A stretch of 64,000 bases of DNA, taken from Candidatus Zixiibacteriota bacterium. Its GTDB lineage: Bacteria; RBG-13-66-14; B26-G2; WVWN01. The notes under the pieces are model-generated. The model was given only the letters and a program-made list of their open reading frames with translations, was not told the origin of the DNA and searched no databases. Numbering within the stretch: position 1 is the first letter of the stretch; each line of letters starts with the position of its first letter. The stretch is taken from assembly GCA_030613505.1 (NCBI GenBank), contig JAUWLW010000003.1, positions 1-64,000 of the forward strand. Reading direction: 5' to 3'. The position numbers were made by a program, and so were the translations under genes. Shown here piece after piece: positions 37,539-46,142 of this stretch.

Positions 37539-37555
37539 TATTTTATATTACCGAA

Positions 37556-39289
37556 TTACCCTTCGGCTTTTTTTGCCGTAAGCAAAATCGCGTCTAAAAC
37601 CTTAATAATTTCTTTATCGACCTCAGCGGCCTCCATATACCTAACCAATAAGTAATATTGGCCTTTCCTCAATTCTACAGGAATATCCAATTCTTTAAAG
37701 TAATATTCGAAAACCCTATCTAAAAAGCGGTCGGTTATTTTTTCGTTAAACCAGAAATCGTCATCTTCAGAATCGAATACGTACGGCGGTACTACTTTTT
37801 GGATAGCGGTTTCCATTGCAGTATGCCGCTTTTCTCTAATCGGTTCTGCGAACATATCTTCGTATTCAACGTCATCGGCATAACGATATAAAACGTCTGG
37901 GAGGAGAAGGTAATTCTCTATCTCGTTCCTACTCCAAACTAACTCCTGTAAACCAGTCCGGCCCTCCGGGTCTAAAACGATTCGGTCGTAGACTGCAATA
38001 CCGTGTAAATCAGGGACTCCTTCTTTCAAGCCATAAAAATGATTCTGCGCAGCACGGGGTTCGTTTCCCACGTATTTTACGAACGGCCTTTCTAAATATT
38101 TCCCGGCGGGATGGCCCGTTATTTTCGAAAACTCCTGAAGTATAGATAAATCCGTAGACCCTTCACAGTATAGAATCCATCTTTTCATTTGGGCTTGGTA
38201 GTATTGGTCGAAACCTATCCAAGATAACGCTTTTTGTAATTGAGACCCCCCGTCAACCAAAACGTGAGGTGGCCCCAAGAAAGCTACAACCGTATCGTTA
38301 CCCGCCGCCTCGTTTAAAACAACTTCTGAATGCGTCGCGATTATTAATTGGCTTCCGCTTTCCGAAGCTACCTCCCGCAATACGCGGTATATTTCTCTTT
38401 GCCGTAAAACCTCAAGATGTGCATCAGGTTCGTCGAACAAGACGACCGAACTCGGGTGACTTAACATATAAGCCAGCAGTAATAATACCTGCTGGAAACC
38501 CCTACCCGACACCGACAAGTCCAGGGTTGCGCCGTCGAGGTCAACGTAATCCATGTTTATTTCGCCCCGGACTTTATCGTAGTCTGGGGGATTAACGGTT
38601 ACCCCGAATAATTCCCTTACCGAATCTTCCAACTTACCCCACTTTTCTTCGTTGGGGTTTTCAATATCGCCCTCGGGATAAAGAACATCAAAACATAGAT
38701 TTCTTAATACTTGCGCCGTTTGGCCTTCGCCGATTAAAACATTAATTCCACCTTTAGTTAGTTTCGTTTCAGAAATCGCCAAACCCGACATCGGCGATAA
38801 ATAAGCTACGCTAATATCGCTGGCTTGTTCCGGGACTTCCATCCTTTCGTTACCCGTTTTGTCTTTTCGCAACGGTCGGCAATATATCGTTTTTGAATCA
38901 CGGTACTCAAGTTCTATACCGCATTCCCACTTACTACCTTTCGTTATACCCTCTACGATAATTTCAATTAACCGATTTTTCGGTATCCATTTTCCCTTTT
39001 TATTTTTGTGGGCTTCCCTTACCGATTTATTTCGCCATAAAAGGTTCGCTTCTTTCACTGGTACGCTAATGAGTTCGCCAACACCAATGGCGACGCCGGT
39101 TTTGATTTTCGCCGTCGATTTCGCCCTCTTTTTTAGCCAGTTTTTAACGCTCGTTTCCCACAGGGATAAAACTTGCAATGCAGAAGTCTTCCCTGAATCG
39201 TTAGGGCCAACGAAAACGACAGGATCACCTAATTCGATTTCCACATCTTCGAACCTTTTAAACTTTTTTATTATAACTTTCGTAAGCAT
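37556..39289 (-). CDS. OLD-like AAA ATPase with C-terminal Toprim nuclease domain
   Basis: 577 aa. ATG 39289 has AAGGTGA upstream; GTG 39301 would overlap it. The N-terminal ATPase shows Walker A 'GPNDSGKTS', signature 'LSVSGRGFQQVLLLL' and Walker B 'SVVLFDEPDAHL' with the switch His 'IIATHSEV'. The C-terminal Toprim domain begins 'WILYCEGSTDLSIL' (Glu and later Asp positions). OLD-type nucleases are often phage-defence enzymes. Codons are AT-rich, unlike both neighbours, and it interrupts the microcompartment genes, so it is probably acquired. No GajB-type helicase is next to it, so it is not a Gabija pair. Confidence 0.88.
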   Translation of the reverse strand: MLTKVIIKKFKRFEDVEIELGDPVVFVGPNDSGKTSALQVLSLWETSVKNWLKKRAKSTAKIKTGVAIGVGELISVPVKEANLLWRNKSVREAHKNKKGKWIPKNRLIEIIVEGITKGSKWECGIELEYRDSKTIYCRPLRKDKTGNERMEVPEQASDISVAYLSPMSGLAISETKLTKGGINVLIGEGQTAQVLRNLCFDVLYPEGDIENPNEEKWGKLEDSVRELFGVTVNPPDYDKVRGEINMDYVDLDGATLDLSVSGRGFQQVLLLLAYMLSHPSSVVLFDEPDAHLEVLRQREIYRVLREVASESGSQLIIATHSEVVLNEAAGNDTVVAFLGPPHVLVDGGSQLQKALSWIGFDQYYQAQMKRWILYCEGSTDLSILQEFSKITGHPAGKYLERPFVKYVGNEPRAAQNHFYGLKEGVPDLHGIAVYDRIVLDPEGRTGLQELVWSRNEIENYLLLPDVLYRYADDVEYEDMFAEPIREKRHTAMETAIQKVVPPYVFDSEDDDFWFNEKITDRFLDRVFEYYFKELDIPVELRKGQYYLLVRYMEAAEVDKEIIKVLDAILLTAKKAEG

Positions 39290-39441
39290 CTTGTCCCTCA
39301 CCTTTTAATAATTTTGTAGGGTCCGGTCTTTTAACCGAAAAATACAAAAACAATTAGCGTCTAAATTAAGCCTTTCGACGCGTTATTAGTCCGCTGGATA
39401 CCCACGACGGTAAAAAATACCTCCGAGGTAATCCTAGCGTT
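39290..39441 (-). other. AT-rich upstream region of the OLD-like gene
   Basis: About 150 bases, visibly AT-rich, between the BMC vertex gene and the OLD-like gene. It probably holds the latter's promoter and the left part of the insertion. I find no direct repeats or clean -35/-10 pair. Confidence 0.35.
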
Positions 39442-39714
39442 TCAAGCCGGCAGGTCCACCGAATCTACGACGCCCACAACGGCCGCCGAGACGGCCGCGG
39501 CGTCGTCGCCGACGGCGAGCCGCGCCGCTCGCCCCACGGCCACCACGACGCGATCGCCGACGCCGGCGTCCACAACGTCGGCAGCAACCCACAGCTCGGC
39601 CGTCCGTTTAAGGTCTCCGTCGAGCGGCCGCAAGAGGAGCATTTTTAGCGCGCGCACGCTCTCGACTTTTCGCGTTGCCCAAACGCTACCCACAACTTCC
39701 GCAATACGCATCAT
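39442..39714 (-). CDS. Microcompartment vertex protein (EutN/CcmL, BMC-P)
   Basis: 90 aa. 'MMRIAEVVGSVWATRKVESVRALKMLLLRPL' in pattern at the N-terminus and 'VAADVVDAGVGDRVVVAVGRAARLA' match the pentameric BMC-P fold that caps shell vertices. Length is as expected. It would be the only vertex protein in this locus. Confidence 0.93.
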   Translation of the reverse strand: MMRIAEVVGSVWATRKVESVRALKMLLLRPLDGDLKRTAELWVAADVVDAGVGDRVVVAVGRAARLAVGDDAAAVSAAVVGVVDSVDLPA

Positions 39715-39818
39715 ATCATCGTTACCCCGGTGACGAAGCGGCTTACGAGACGGTAGGGAACCGCGTTAAAATCGTTATAAGCCGCCGCGATTTGCCGCCA
39801 TTTTTTAATTATAACTTA

Positions 39819-40649
39819 TTATTGACTTTTGAGCAACTCTGGGAAGTATTTCCGCACCGCGTCCCGCGCGTACGGCGTAAGAATCGCCCCGGACAACGAC
39901 GGCACCGTCCCCTTGCGGTAGGCTTCAATTACATCCTCTTCCGTTATCAACGCCCGCTCGGGTCGGCGCGAAGCCGACTCACGAGCGGTGCGCGGCGCCG
40001 GAGGGTTTCCGACTACGACCGTCGCCACGTCACCCGTACTGGCGCCGCAGGCGTTCGCCTCGTCCCGGTCAACGTGTAGCTCCAACGCGGCGTTTTCGCT
40101 CACCCTCACCAAAACGTCGTCGAAGGTAACTCGCCGCAACGGCGTGCCCATTACGGCCGAGACGTCGGCGCCGTCGACGAAGCCGTAACGTTCGGCGTCG
40201 GCGGGCGTGGCGTGTAAATGCCGCCGCGCGACCACGCCTCCTTCCGGTAGGCGGACCACGCCCGCCGGCCCGGCCAGGACGACGGCAAAGCGTTCGCCGG
40301 CGCGTACGTCGCCGGGCGCGCCTAGCGTTTCCAGGTCGCTGGCCAGCAACTCCACCACCGTCTCCGGGCGCGTAGGCCCCACGACGCGTACGTTGGGGAC
40401 GGAAGCGCGTAGCCCCGCGACGGTGACGACCTCGCCGGCGCTGAATTGGCCCGGCTGGACGAGAGGCGCACGTACGGATAGTTCCGCGCCCGCGCCGAAG
40501 AGCGTTGCGAGGTCCCCGGGCGTCAAGTGTACGTGTCGGGCGGAAACGCCCACCTGCGCTTCGAACGTCCGGACGGCGTCGGCTCGCAATCGAGCTAAAA
40601 CCACCGAGGTCGCCGCCCGGACCAAAGCCTCTTGATCGTCGGCGGCCAT
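39819..40649 (-). CDS. pduL: Phosphate acyltransferase PduL with C-terminal extension
   Basis: 276 aa. The N-terminal ~25 residues form an amphipathic helix like encapsulation peptides. Core PduL motifs with metal-binding His follow: 'VSARHVHLTP', 'ARRHLHATPADAERYG', 'VSENAALELHVDRDEANACG'. It converts acyl-CoA and phosphate to acyl-phosphate, regenerating CoA inside the compartment. The last ~45 residues ('ALITEEDVIEAYRKG', 'LTPYARDAVRKYFP') are beyond the usual ~210 aa PduL and resemble the N-terminal motif of EutT/EutQ proteins; their role is unknown. Confidence 0.9.
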   Translation of the reverse strand: MAADDQEALVRAATSVVLARLRADAVRTFEAQVGVSARHVHLTPGDLATLFGAGAELSVRAPLVQPGQFSAGEVVTVAGLRASVPNVRVVGPTRPETVVELLASDLETLGAPGDVRAGERFAVVLAGPAGVVRLPEGGVVARRHLHATPADAERYGFVDGADVSAVMGTPLRRVTFDDVLVRVSENAALELHVDRDEANACGASTGDVATVVVGNPPAPRTARESASRRPERALITEEDVIEAYRKGTVPSLSGAILTPYARDAVRKYFPELLKSQ

Positions 40650-40665
40650 GAACCTTTATCCTGAA

Positions 40666-40971
40666 TTACGCCTTCTTGGCCGGTAGGACTTCCTCCGGCA
40701 ATATAAACTCTACCGCGTCGTCCGGGCGCGGGATTACATGGACCGAGACGAGTTCGCCGATCTTGGCGGCGGCTGCGGCGCCCGCTTCGGTCGCGGCCTT
40801 CACGGCCCCGGTCTCGCCGCGGACCATCACGCTCACGAGGCCTCCGCCGACGCGAACCTTATCCATGAGCCGCACGCTTGCAGCCTTCACCATCGCGTCC
40901 GCCGCTTCGATCGCCGCCACCACACCGCGGGTCTCGATCATCCCGAGAGCCATCTCCGTTCTGGCAGGCAT
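40666..40971 (-). CDS. Microcompartment hexameric shell protein (BMC-H)
   Basis: 101 aa single BMC domain: '[24 protein letters not shown]', then '[24 protein letters not shown]' in pattern and '[16 protein letters not shown]'. It is a PduA/EutM-type tile forming the shell facets. A good GGAGCGAGG ribosome site precedes it. It is the only BMC-H in view, so it is probably the major facet protein. Confidence 0.95.
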   Translation of the reverse strand: MPARTEMALGMIETRGVVAAIEAADAMVKAASVRLMDKVRVGGGLVSVMVRGETGAVKAATEAGAAAAAKIGELVSVHVIPRPDDAVEFILPEEVLPAKKA

Positions 40972-41034
40972 CCTCGCTCCTTTCGCGTCGAGGTGAAAAT
41001 AGGTTGCCTACGTTCACCGAATTATTAAAACCTA

Positions 41035-41535
41035 TTAATCCAGTATCTCGCGGAACCGCACCTTTCGAAACCATAAATAAAAAATCATCGCAAAACCCAC
41101 TACGGCGTAAATCGTATAAAATGCCATATACGCGGTAAAATCGTAATATCTCGTAAAATCCTCGACCGCGTCCACGCCGTATCGCCGCGCGAGAGGGAAA
41201 AACAACAATCCCTGCATCCCCATATACGCCAAGATGCCGCCGACGATGAACCCCAGACGCCGTCCCCAGTCGCGATAGGCCCAGATGCCGACGGCGGCCG
41301 CGACCAGAAAAGGCGACCACAGCAGGTCCGTCAAAAGGGTCATTCCGGTCAACGCCTGGAATACGGGCGTCCCCTCCAGCGGCATGCGGTCCGTAATTAC
41401 GACGTCCCAAAATACCTTAAACTGATAACCGAATACGAAGACGGCACCCACCACGAAAAGGACCAGGCAAAAGATATGCAAATCCAGCGGCCGTCGCCGA
41501 AACGCGTTTACCACACGCCGGACCGCGAGAACCAC
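41035..41535 (-). CDS. Four-helix membrane protein of unknown function
   Basis: 166 aa with four predicted membrane helices ('FCLVLFVVGAVFVFGYQF', 'LLWSPFLVAAAVGIWAY', 'LGFIVGGILAYMGMQGLLFF', 'FYTIYAVVGFAMIFYLWF'). The GTG start directly follows the aldehyde dehydrogenase stop, so translation is probably coupled. I know no family for it. Its position between shell and enzyme genes might suggest substrate uptake, but the sequence does not show that. Confidence 0.7.
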   Translation of the reverse strand: MVLAVRRVVNAFRRRPLDLHIFCLVLFVVGAVFVFGYQFKVFWDVVITDRMPLEGTPVFQALTGMTLLTDLLWSPFLVAAAVGIWAYRDWGRRLGFIVGGILAYMGMQGLLFFPLARRYGVDAVEDFTRYYDFTAYMAFYTIYAVVGFAMIFYLWFRKVRFREILD

Positions 41536-43014
41536 TTAGCTCCCCCCTCGCTTCAATTCGCGCAAAACCTCTTCGACCACCCGCTCGACGAGGTCCGGGC
41601 CAACGCCGCCGAAAGATTTACGGTCGCCCTCCGCCGCACCGGCAGGACTTAATTCGGCCAGCCCCGCCTCGGCTTCGGCGCGGCCCGCGGCTACCCTCTT
41701 AATATGTAGGAGGTGCATCGGCGTTATATTGTCGGACGTAATATTCCCGCCGAGCGTACCGCAGCCGAGCGTCAAGGCGGGCGCCAAGTTGGTAGTCAAC
41801 CCTATGGCCCCCTGCGACGCCGGCGTATTGACGACGACGCGGAACACCGGCTTGCGGAGGCCGAACTCGCGAATGACTTGCTCGTCGCGCGCGTGGATGG
41901 CCAGCGTATGGCCCATGCCGCCGTTGGCCAGAATTTCCAGGCAACGCTCGCACCCATTTACCCAATCCGGGACGTCGTACCACGCGAGCACCGGCGAAAT
42001 CTTCTCCCAGGAAAACGGCACGTTCCGACCCACGCGGTCCTCGAAACCTATCAGTATCTTCGCGTCGGCCGGCACGTCGATCCCCGCCATCGCCGCGACG
42101 CGCGCCGCGGGTTGGCCCACGACGGCGTTATTGAGTTTACCGTTGTCGTCGAGCAACGCGGCGACGGCGCTTTTCTGTTCGTCGTTTAGGAAGACGCAGC
42201 CGGCGCGTTCGAATTCCTGGATCGCGGCTGAGCGAACCGGCGCGTCGCATACCACCGCCTGCTCCGACGAGCAGAACACGCCGTTGTCGAAGGTCTTCGA
42301 CTCGACTATGCACGATACGGCGTGGGCGACGTCGGCGCTGCGGTCGACGTACGCCGGTACGTTACCCGGGCCGACGCCGTAGGCAGGCTTCCCGGAAGAA
42401 TAGGCCGCCCGCACCATCGCCATCCCGCCGGTCGCGAGTATCAAATCTACGTCGGGATGGCTCATTATCTCGCGCGCCGCTTCCGCCGTAGGTTGCGTTA
42501 AACAACCTACGACCCCCTCCGGGGCGCCGGCCGAAACCGCGGCCTGGGCCATCAGGCGCGCCGCCTCCAAGGAGCAGTTGAGCGCCCCCGGGTGCGGCGA
42601 GAAGACAACGGCGTTGCGCGCCTTCAGCGAGATGAGGGCTTTATAGATAACGGTCGAGGTCGGGTTCGTGACGGGCGCCACGCCGGCTATGACGCCTACC
42701 GGAACGGCGATTTGGACGATGCCTCGAGCTGGGTCTTCGGCAATAACGTCGCAAGTCTTTAAATCTTTTATATATAGGTAAACGTCGCGCGCGGCGAAGA
42801 GGTTCTTCTGCACCTTATGCTCGACGACGCCGAAGCCGGTTTCCTCCGCCGCCATACGCGCAAGGTTCTCGGCGGCGCCCTCCGCGGCGCAGGCCATAGC
42901 CGCGACGACGCGGTCGACCGCGGCCTGGTCGAACGTGGCGAACGCCGCCGCCGCCCGCCTGCCGGCCTTAATCTTGTCGCGCGCCTCCTGAACCGATTCC
43001 AAGTCCCGGTCCAC
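41536..43014 (-). CDS. CoA-acylating aldehyde dehydrogenase (EutE/PduP)
   Basis: 492 aa. 'GVIAGVAPVTNPTSTVIYKAL', the catalytic Cys in 'FDNGVFCSSEQAVV' and 'ATGGMAMVRAAYSSGKPAYGVGPGN' (NAD site) match EutE/PduP, which makes acyl-CoA from an aldehyde with NAD. The C-terminus 'GPDLVERVVEEVLREL' is an amphipathic helix typical of cargo-targeting peptides, after a G/A-rich linker. It is the first and key enzyme gene of the compartment block. The start is GTG. Confidence 0.94.
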   Translation of the reverse strand: MDRDLESVQEARDKIKAGRRAAAAFATFDQAAVDRVVAAMACAAEGAAENLARMAAEETGFGVVEHKVQKNLFAARDVYLYIKDLKTCDVIAEDPARGIVQIAVPVGVIAGVAPVTNPTSTVIYKALISLKARNAVVFSPHPGALNCSLEAARLMAQAAVSAGAPEGVVGCLTQPTAEAAREIMSHPDVDLILATGGMAMVRAAYSSGKPAYGVGPGNVPAYVDRSADVAHAVSCIVESKTFDNGVFCSSEQAVVCDAPVRSAAIQEFERAGCVFLNDEQKSAVAALLDDNGKLNNAVVGQPAARVAAMAGIDVPADAKILIGFEDRVGRNVPFSWEKISPVLAWYDVPDWVNGCERCLEILANGGMGHTLAIHARDEQVIREFGLRKPVFRVVVNTPASQGAIGLTTNLAPALTLGCGTLGGNITSDNITPMHLLHIKRVAAGRAEAEAGLAELSPAGAAEGDRKSFGGVGPDLVERVVEEVLRELKRGGS

Positions 43015-43929
43015 TTATTTCGCCCCGGCTCTCCCGCCTTTGGAGCCTTCTTCGCCCAAGGCCATATCTACCGCTTCTTCGCGTATGCGTTCCGGGTGGC
43101 GCTCGATGTCGGCGGCCGCCTCGAGGTCCGTACCGATACTATTCGCCGTCTCCCGCCACAGCACGACCTTCGCCCGGTCGCGCAACACCTCCATGCCGAT
43201 GCCTTCGGGCTTAAGGTAATCGCCGGCCTCGACGCGGTCTTCCAATTTGATTATAACGTAGAAATCGGCGAGTTTGAAAGGCCCTGCGATTCCTCCCACT
43301 TTCGTCTTCGCTACGACGGCGCGGTACGCCGGGCTCACGTCCTCCAGGCGCCGGTAACCCAGGCTCCCCGCCTCCAACTTCTCCGGCGTGACCGATTTGC
43401 TGCTCGCGACGCCGACGAAGTCTTCGCCGCCCTCAAGGCGCCGCATCACCTCGTCGACGCTCTCTTTAGAATTTAATAGTATGCGCCGCAGCCAGACGCC
43501 GGTGGTCCTGGCACGGTACTTTTCGTCCTTGTTCTCTTCGTACCACTTAAGCGCTTCCTCGTCGCTCACGTCGGCGTACTTTTCGTAGACTTCCAGCTCC
43601 CAAAAGCGCTGTATAACTATACCCTTGCCGCTATTGTGCAGACGCCACGCGCACTCTTTTTCCTTGTCGACCTCTTCCTCGAGAGCCTGTTGGTATAGCA
43701 CTTCGCTCCGTATCCATTCCTCCATCAGCTCTTCCTTCGTAAGGTACTGGGGCATCTTAACCTTACGTTGGTCGACGTCGAGGCGGTCGAGGTCGTCGGC
43801 CGTGAGGACGGCGTCCCCCACGCGAGCGACCACTTCCGATTCGTCGGCCGGGGGTCCCCCCGTGCACGCGAGGAGAATGCCTAACGAAAACGCCAAGGCT
43901 ACCGAAACTACGATAACTTCTTTTCTCAT
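43015..43929 (-). CDS. PpiC-type peptidyl-prolyl isomerase lipoprotein
   Basis: 304 aa. ATG 43929 gives a lipoprotein signal with lipobox 'GILLAC' and an AAGGAA ribosome site. The N-domain 'VVARVGDAVLTADDLDRL' and 'LMEEWIRSEVLYQQALEEEVD' precede a parvulin region (~residues 150-235: 'ILLNSKESVDEVMRRLEGGEDFVGVA', 'GSLGYRRLEDVSPAYRAVV', 'VGGIAGPFKLADFYVIIKLED' in pattern). It aids folding of exported proteins. One base separates it from the ligase gene upstream. Confidence 0.85.
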   Translation of the reverse strand: MRKEVIVVSVALAFSLGILLACTGGPPADESEVVARVGDAVLTADDLDRLDVDQRKVKMPQYLTKEELMEEWIRSEVLYQQALEEEVDKEKECAWRLHNSGKGIVIQRFWELEVYEKYADVSDEEALKWYEENKDEKYRARTTGVWLRRILLNSKESVDEVMRRLEGGEDFVGVASSKSVTPEKLEAGSLGYRRLEDVSPAYRAVVAKTKVGGIAGPFKLADFYVIIKLEDRVEAGDYLKPEGIGMEVLRDRAKVVLWRETANSIGTDLEAAADIERHPERIREEAVDMALGEEGSKGGRAGAK

Positions 43930-43930
43930 A

Positions 43931-44629
43931 TTATTCCTTAATGCAACGAACGTTAGCTTCTTCGCGCGTGCGGCCGAGGCCAACGCCCGCACAAACCGGT
44001 TTCATACCTGTCGCGGCGGCCAGCGCCCGGGCGAACTCCGCCAAGGCGACCGGCCGTCCCAAAAGCTCCGCCAACGTCGCCGTCCGTTCATCGTCCCAAA
44101 GGCCCAGCGTGCGTAATATTTCCGGGGGCGGCGCCGCGGCGACCGAGCCGTGGTGAAGGACCACGTCTTTGAAACGCCGTTGGGCACAACCGACGACCTT
44201 CCGGCCGCGGAAGTGTATGTCGTACGGCGCAAGAGAAGCGAAACACCGATCGGCCCGCCCGGTAGGCCCGCCCCGCCATACCGCACCCGCTACGCCCAGC
44301 TCCCCAAGCGCCGCCGCAACCGCGGCGACGATGTCTTCGTAGTTATCGAAGCCCCGTCGCCGCTCGCGCACTACGCAATACGTAAAATCGGCGCCGTGCG
44401 GTACTAGGCCGCCGCCGCTGACCCGCGGAACGACCGCCACGCCGTCCCACCGCGGCGCCCTCTGGCCGCGGCCGTACGTCACCGCCGCCTCGCGCCATTC
44501 ATACAGCCGCCACGTGGGAGGCGCCTCACCCGCGCGGTACGCCGCCAGCAGCGCTTCGTCGCGGGCCATATTCTCGCGGGCCCCGCCCGGGCCCTCCACC
44601 AACAACTCGTAACCGCGCCAATCGGTCAC
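43931..44629 (-). CDS. Lipoate--protein ligase/octanoyltransferase family protein
   Basis: 232 aa of the biotin/lipoate A/B ligase fold. 'ENMARDEALLAAYRAGEAPPTWRLYEW', 'VVPRVSGGGLVPHGADFTYCVV', 'DRCFASLAPYDIHFRGRKVVGCAQRRFKDVVLHHGS' in pattern (lysine in GRKVVG). It probably lipoylates the adjacent GcvH. Whether it uses free lipoate (LplA) or octanoyl-ACP (LipM type) cannot be settled here. It is eight bases after gcvPB. Confidence 0.85.
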   Translation of the reverse strand: MTDWRGYELLVEGPGGARENMARDEALLAAYRAGEAPPTWRLYEWREAAVTYGRGQRAPRWDGVAVVPRVSGGGLVPHGADFTYCVVRERRRGFDNYEDIVAAVAAALGELGVAGAVWRGGPTGRADRCFASLAPYDIHFRGRKVVGCAQRRFKDVVLHHGSVAAAPPPEILRTLGLWDDERTATLAELLGRPVALAEFARALAAATGMKPVCAGVGLGRTREEANVRCIKE

Positions 44630-44636
44630 CGGCGTT

Positions 44637-46109
44637 TTACGTCCCCCCCTCCTCGGCCATCATTTGGGTCAGTATCGGGTTACGGGCCGCGGCCGCTTCG
44701 TCGAGGCGTCGCACCGGCGCATTCAAGGGCGCGTCGGCGTACGCATGCCCGTCGGCCGTCAAGTCGGTTACAATTCTCTCGAGCGCCGCGGCGAACTCAT
44801 CCAACGTCTCCTTGGTTTCCGTCTCCGTCGGCTCTATCATCAGCGCCTCCGGAACAACCAACGGAAAATACGTCGTCGGCGGGTGGAAACCAACGTCGAT
44901 TAACCCCTTGTCTATGTCGCCGGCCGAGCCGCGGCCGAACTTAGCCGAGGAGGCCACGAACTCGTGCATGCACGGCGCCGTTCCGGCCACCTCGATAAAC
45001 CTCGCTACCTTCGCGCGGAGGTAGTTCGCGTTCAGGACCGCAGCTCCGGAAACGTCGCGTAGGCCGGCGGCGCCGAGGTGACGTATATACGCGTACGCCC
45101 TCACAAGAACGCCGAAGTTTCCCGTGAAAGAACGGATTTGGCCTATGGAGTCCGGCGCGCCGTAATCGAGCTCGTACTTACGTCGTTTTTTAACGACCCG
45201 CGGCACCGGTAGGAAATCCACAAGCTTATCGCAAACGCCAACCGGGCCCGCGCCCGGGCCGCCGCCGCCGTGAGGGGTCGAGAAGGTCTTGTGAAGGTTG
45301 ACGTGGCACACGTCGAACCCCATATCGCCGGGCCGCGCGCGACCTACGACGGCGTTGAGGTTGGCGCCGTCGTAGTACAGCAGGCCGCCGACACCGTGCA
45401 CGGCGTCCGCTACCTTCAAGATGTCCGGTTCGAACAACCCCAGCGTATTGGGGTTGGTTATCATCATGCCGACGACGCTTTCGTCCAGCTTAGTTCTGAG
45501 ATCGTCGAGGTCTATTACGCCGTCCGCGCTCGACGCTACCGCTACGACGTCGAAGCCCGCCATCCTGGCCGAAGCCGGGTTCGTGCCGTGCGCGGAGTCC
45601 GGTATCAGCATAACGTTGCGCCCGTCGTCGCCCCGTTTGCGGTGGTACGCACGCGTCAGCAACATCCCCACCAATTCGCCGTGGGCGCCCGCCGCCGGCG
45701 CGAGCGTGAACGCGCTCATCCCGCATATCTCGACGAGGTAGCGCTCGAGTTCGTCGATAAGTTGCAGCGCGCCTTGCACGTCCCGAGCCGGCGCGTACGG
45801 GTGAAGCGCGGCGAACCCGGGGAGCGCCGCGGCATCCTCGTTTACCTTCGGGTTGTACTTCATCGTACACGAGCCGAGCGGATAGAAGCCGGTGTCGACG
45901 CCGAAGTTCATCGCGGCCAGCCGCGTATAGTGGCGCACGACTTCCGGCGTGGCTACGTCGCGCATCGGCCCGAAGTCGTCTCGCACGAATTCTTCGGCGT
46001 AGAACGCCGCGAGGTCAACCTCGGGGGTATCCGCGGCGCCGGCTTCGAAACCCCGACCGGGCGGTATTTCGAATATGTTTCGGTATTCGTAGTTCATGAA
46101 CTGCTCCAC
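44637..46109 (-). CDS. gcvPB: Glycine dehydrogenase (decarboxylating) subunit 2
   Basis: 490 aa C-terminal half of P-protein. 'YPLGSCTMKYNPKVNE', 'LAPAAGAHGELVGMLL', 'IPDSAHGTNPASA' and the PLP lysine in 'NLHKTFSTPHGGGGPGAGPVG'. With GcvPA it decarboxylates glycine and transfers the aminomethyl group to GcvH. It lies 33 bases after the putative selenoprotein gene. Confidence 0.95.
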   Translation of the reverse strand: MEQFMNYEYRNIFEIPPGRGFEAGAADTPEVDLAAFYAEEFVRDDFGPMRDVATPEVVRHYTRLAAMNFGVDTGFYPLGSCTMKYNPKVNEDAAALPGFAALHPYAPARDVQGALQLIDELERYLVEICGMSAFTLAPAAGAHGELVGMLLTRAYHRKRGDDGRNVMLIPDSAHGTNPASARMAGFDVVAVASSADGVIDLDDLRTKLDESVVGMMITNPNTLGLFEPDILKVADAVHGVGGLLYYDGANLNAVVGRARPGDMGFDVCHVNLHKTFSTPHGGGGPGAGPVGVCDKLVDFLPVPRVVKKRRKYELDYGAPDSIGQIRSFTGNFGVLVRAYAYIRHLGAAGLRDVSGAAVLNANYLRAKVARFIEVAGTAPCMHEFVASSAKFGRGSAGDIDKGLIDVGFHPPTTYFPLVVPEALMIEPTETETKETLDEFAAALERIVTDLTADGHAYADAPLNAPVRRLDEAAAARNPILTQMMAEEGGT

Positions 46110-46142
46110 AAAGAACGGTTAGAGCCAACGGCCGAATACCGC

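Noticed and set aside
37556-39289. Gabija defence system
   Set aside because: The OLD-like protein resembles GajA in layout, but no UvrD-like GajB gene is adjacent.
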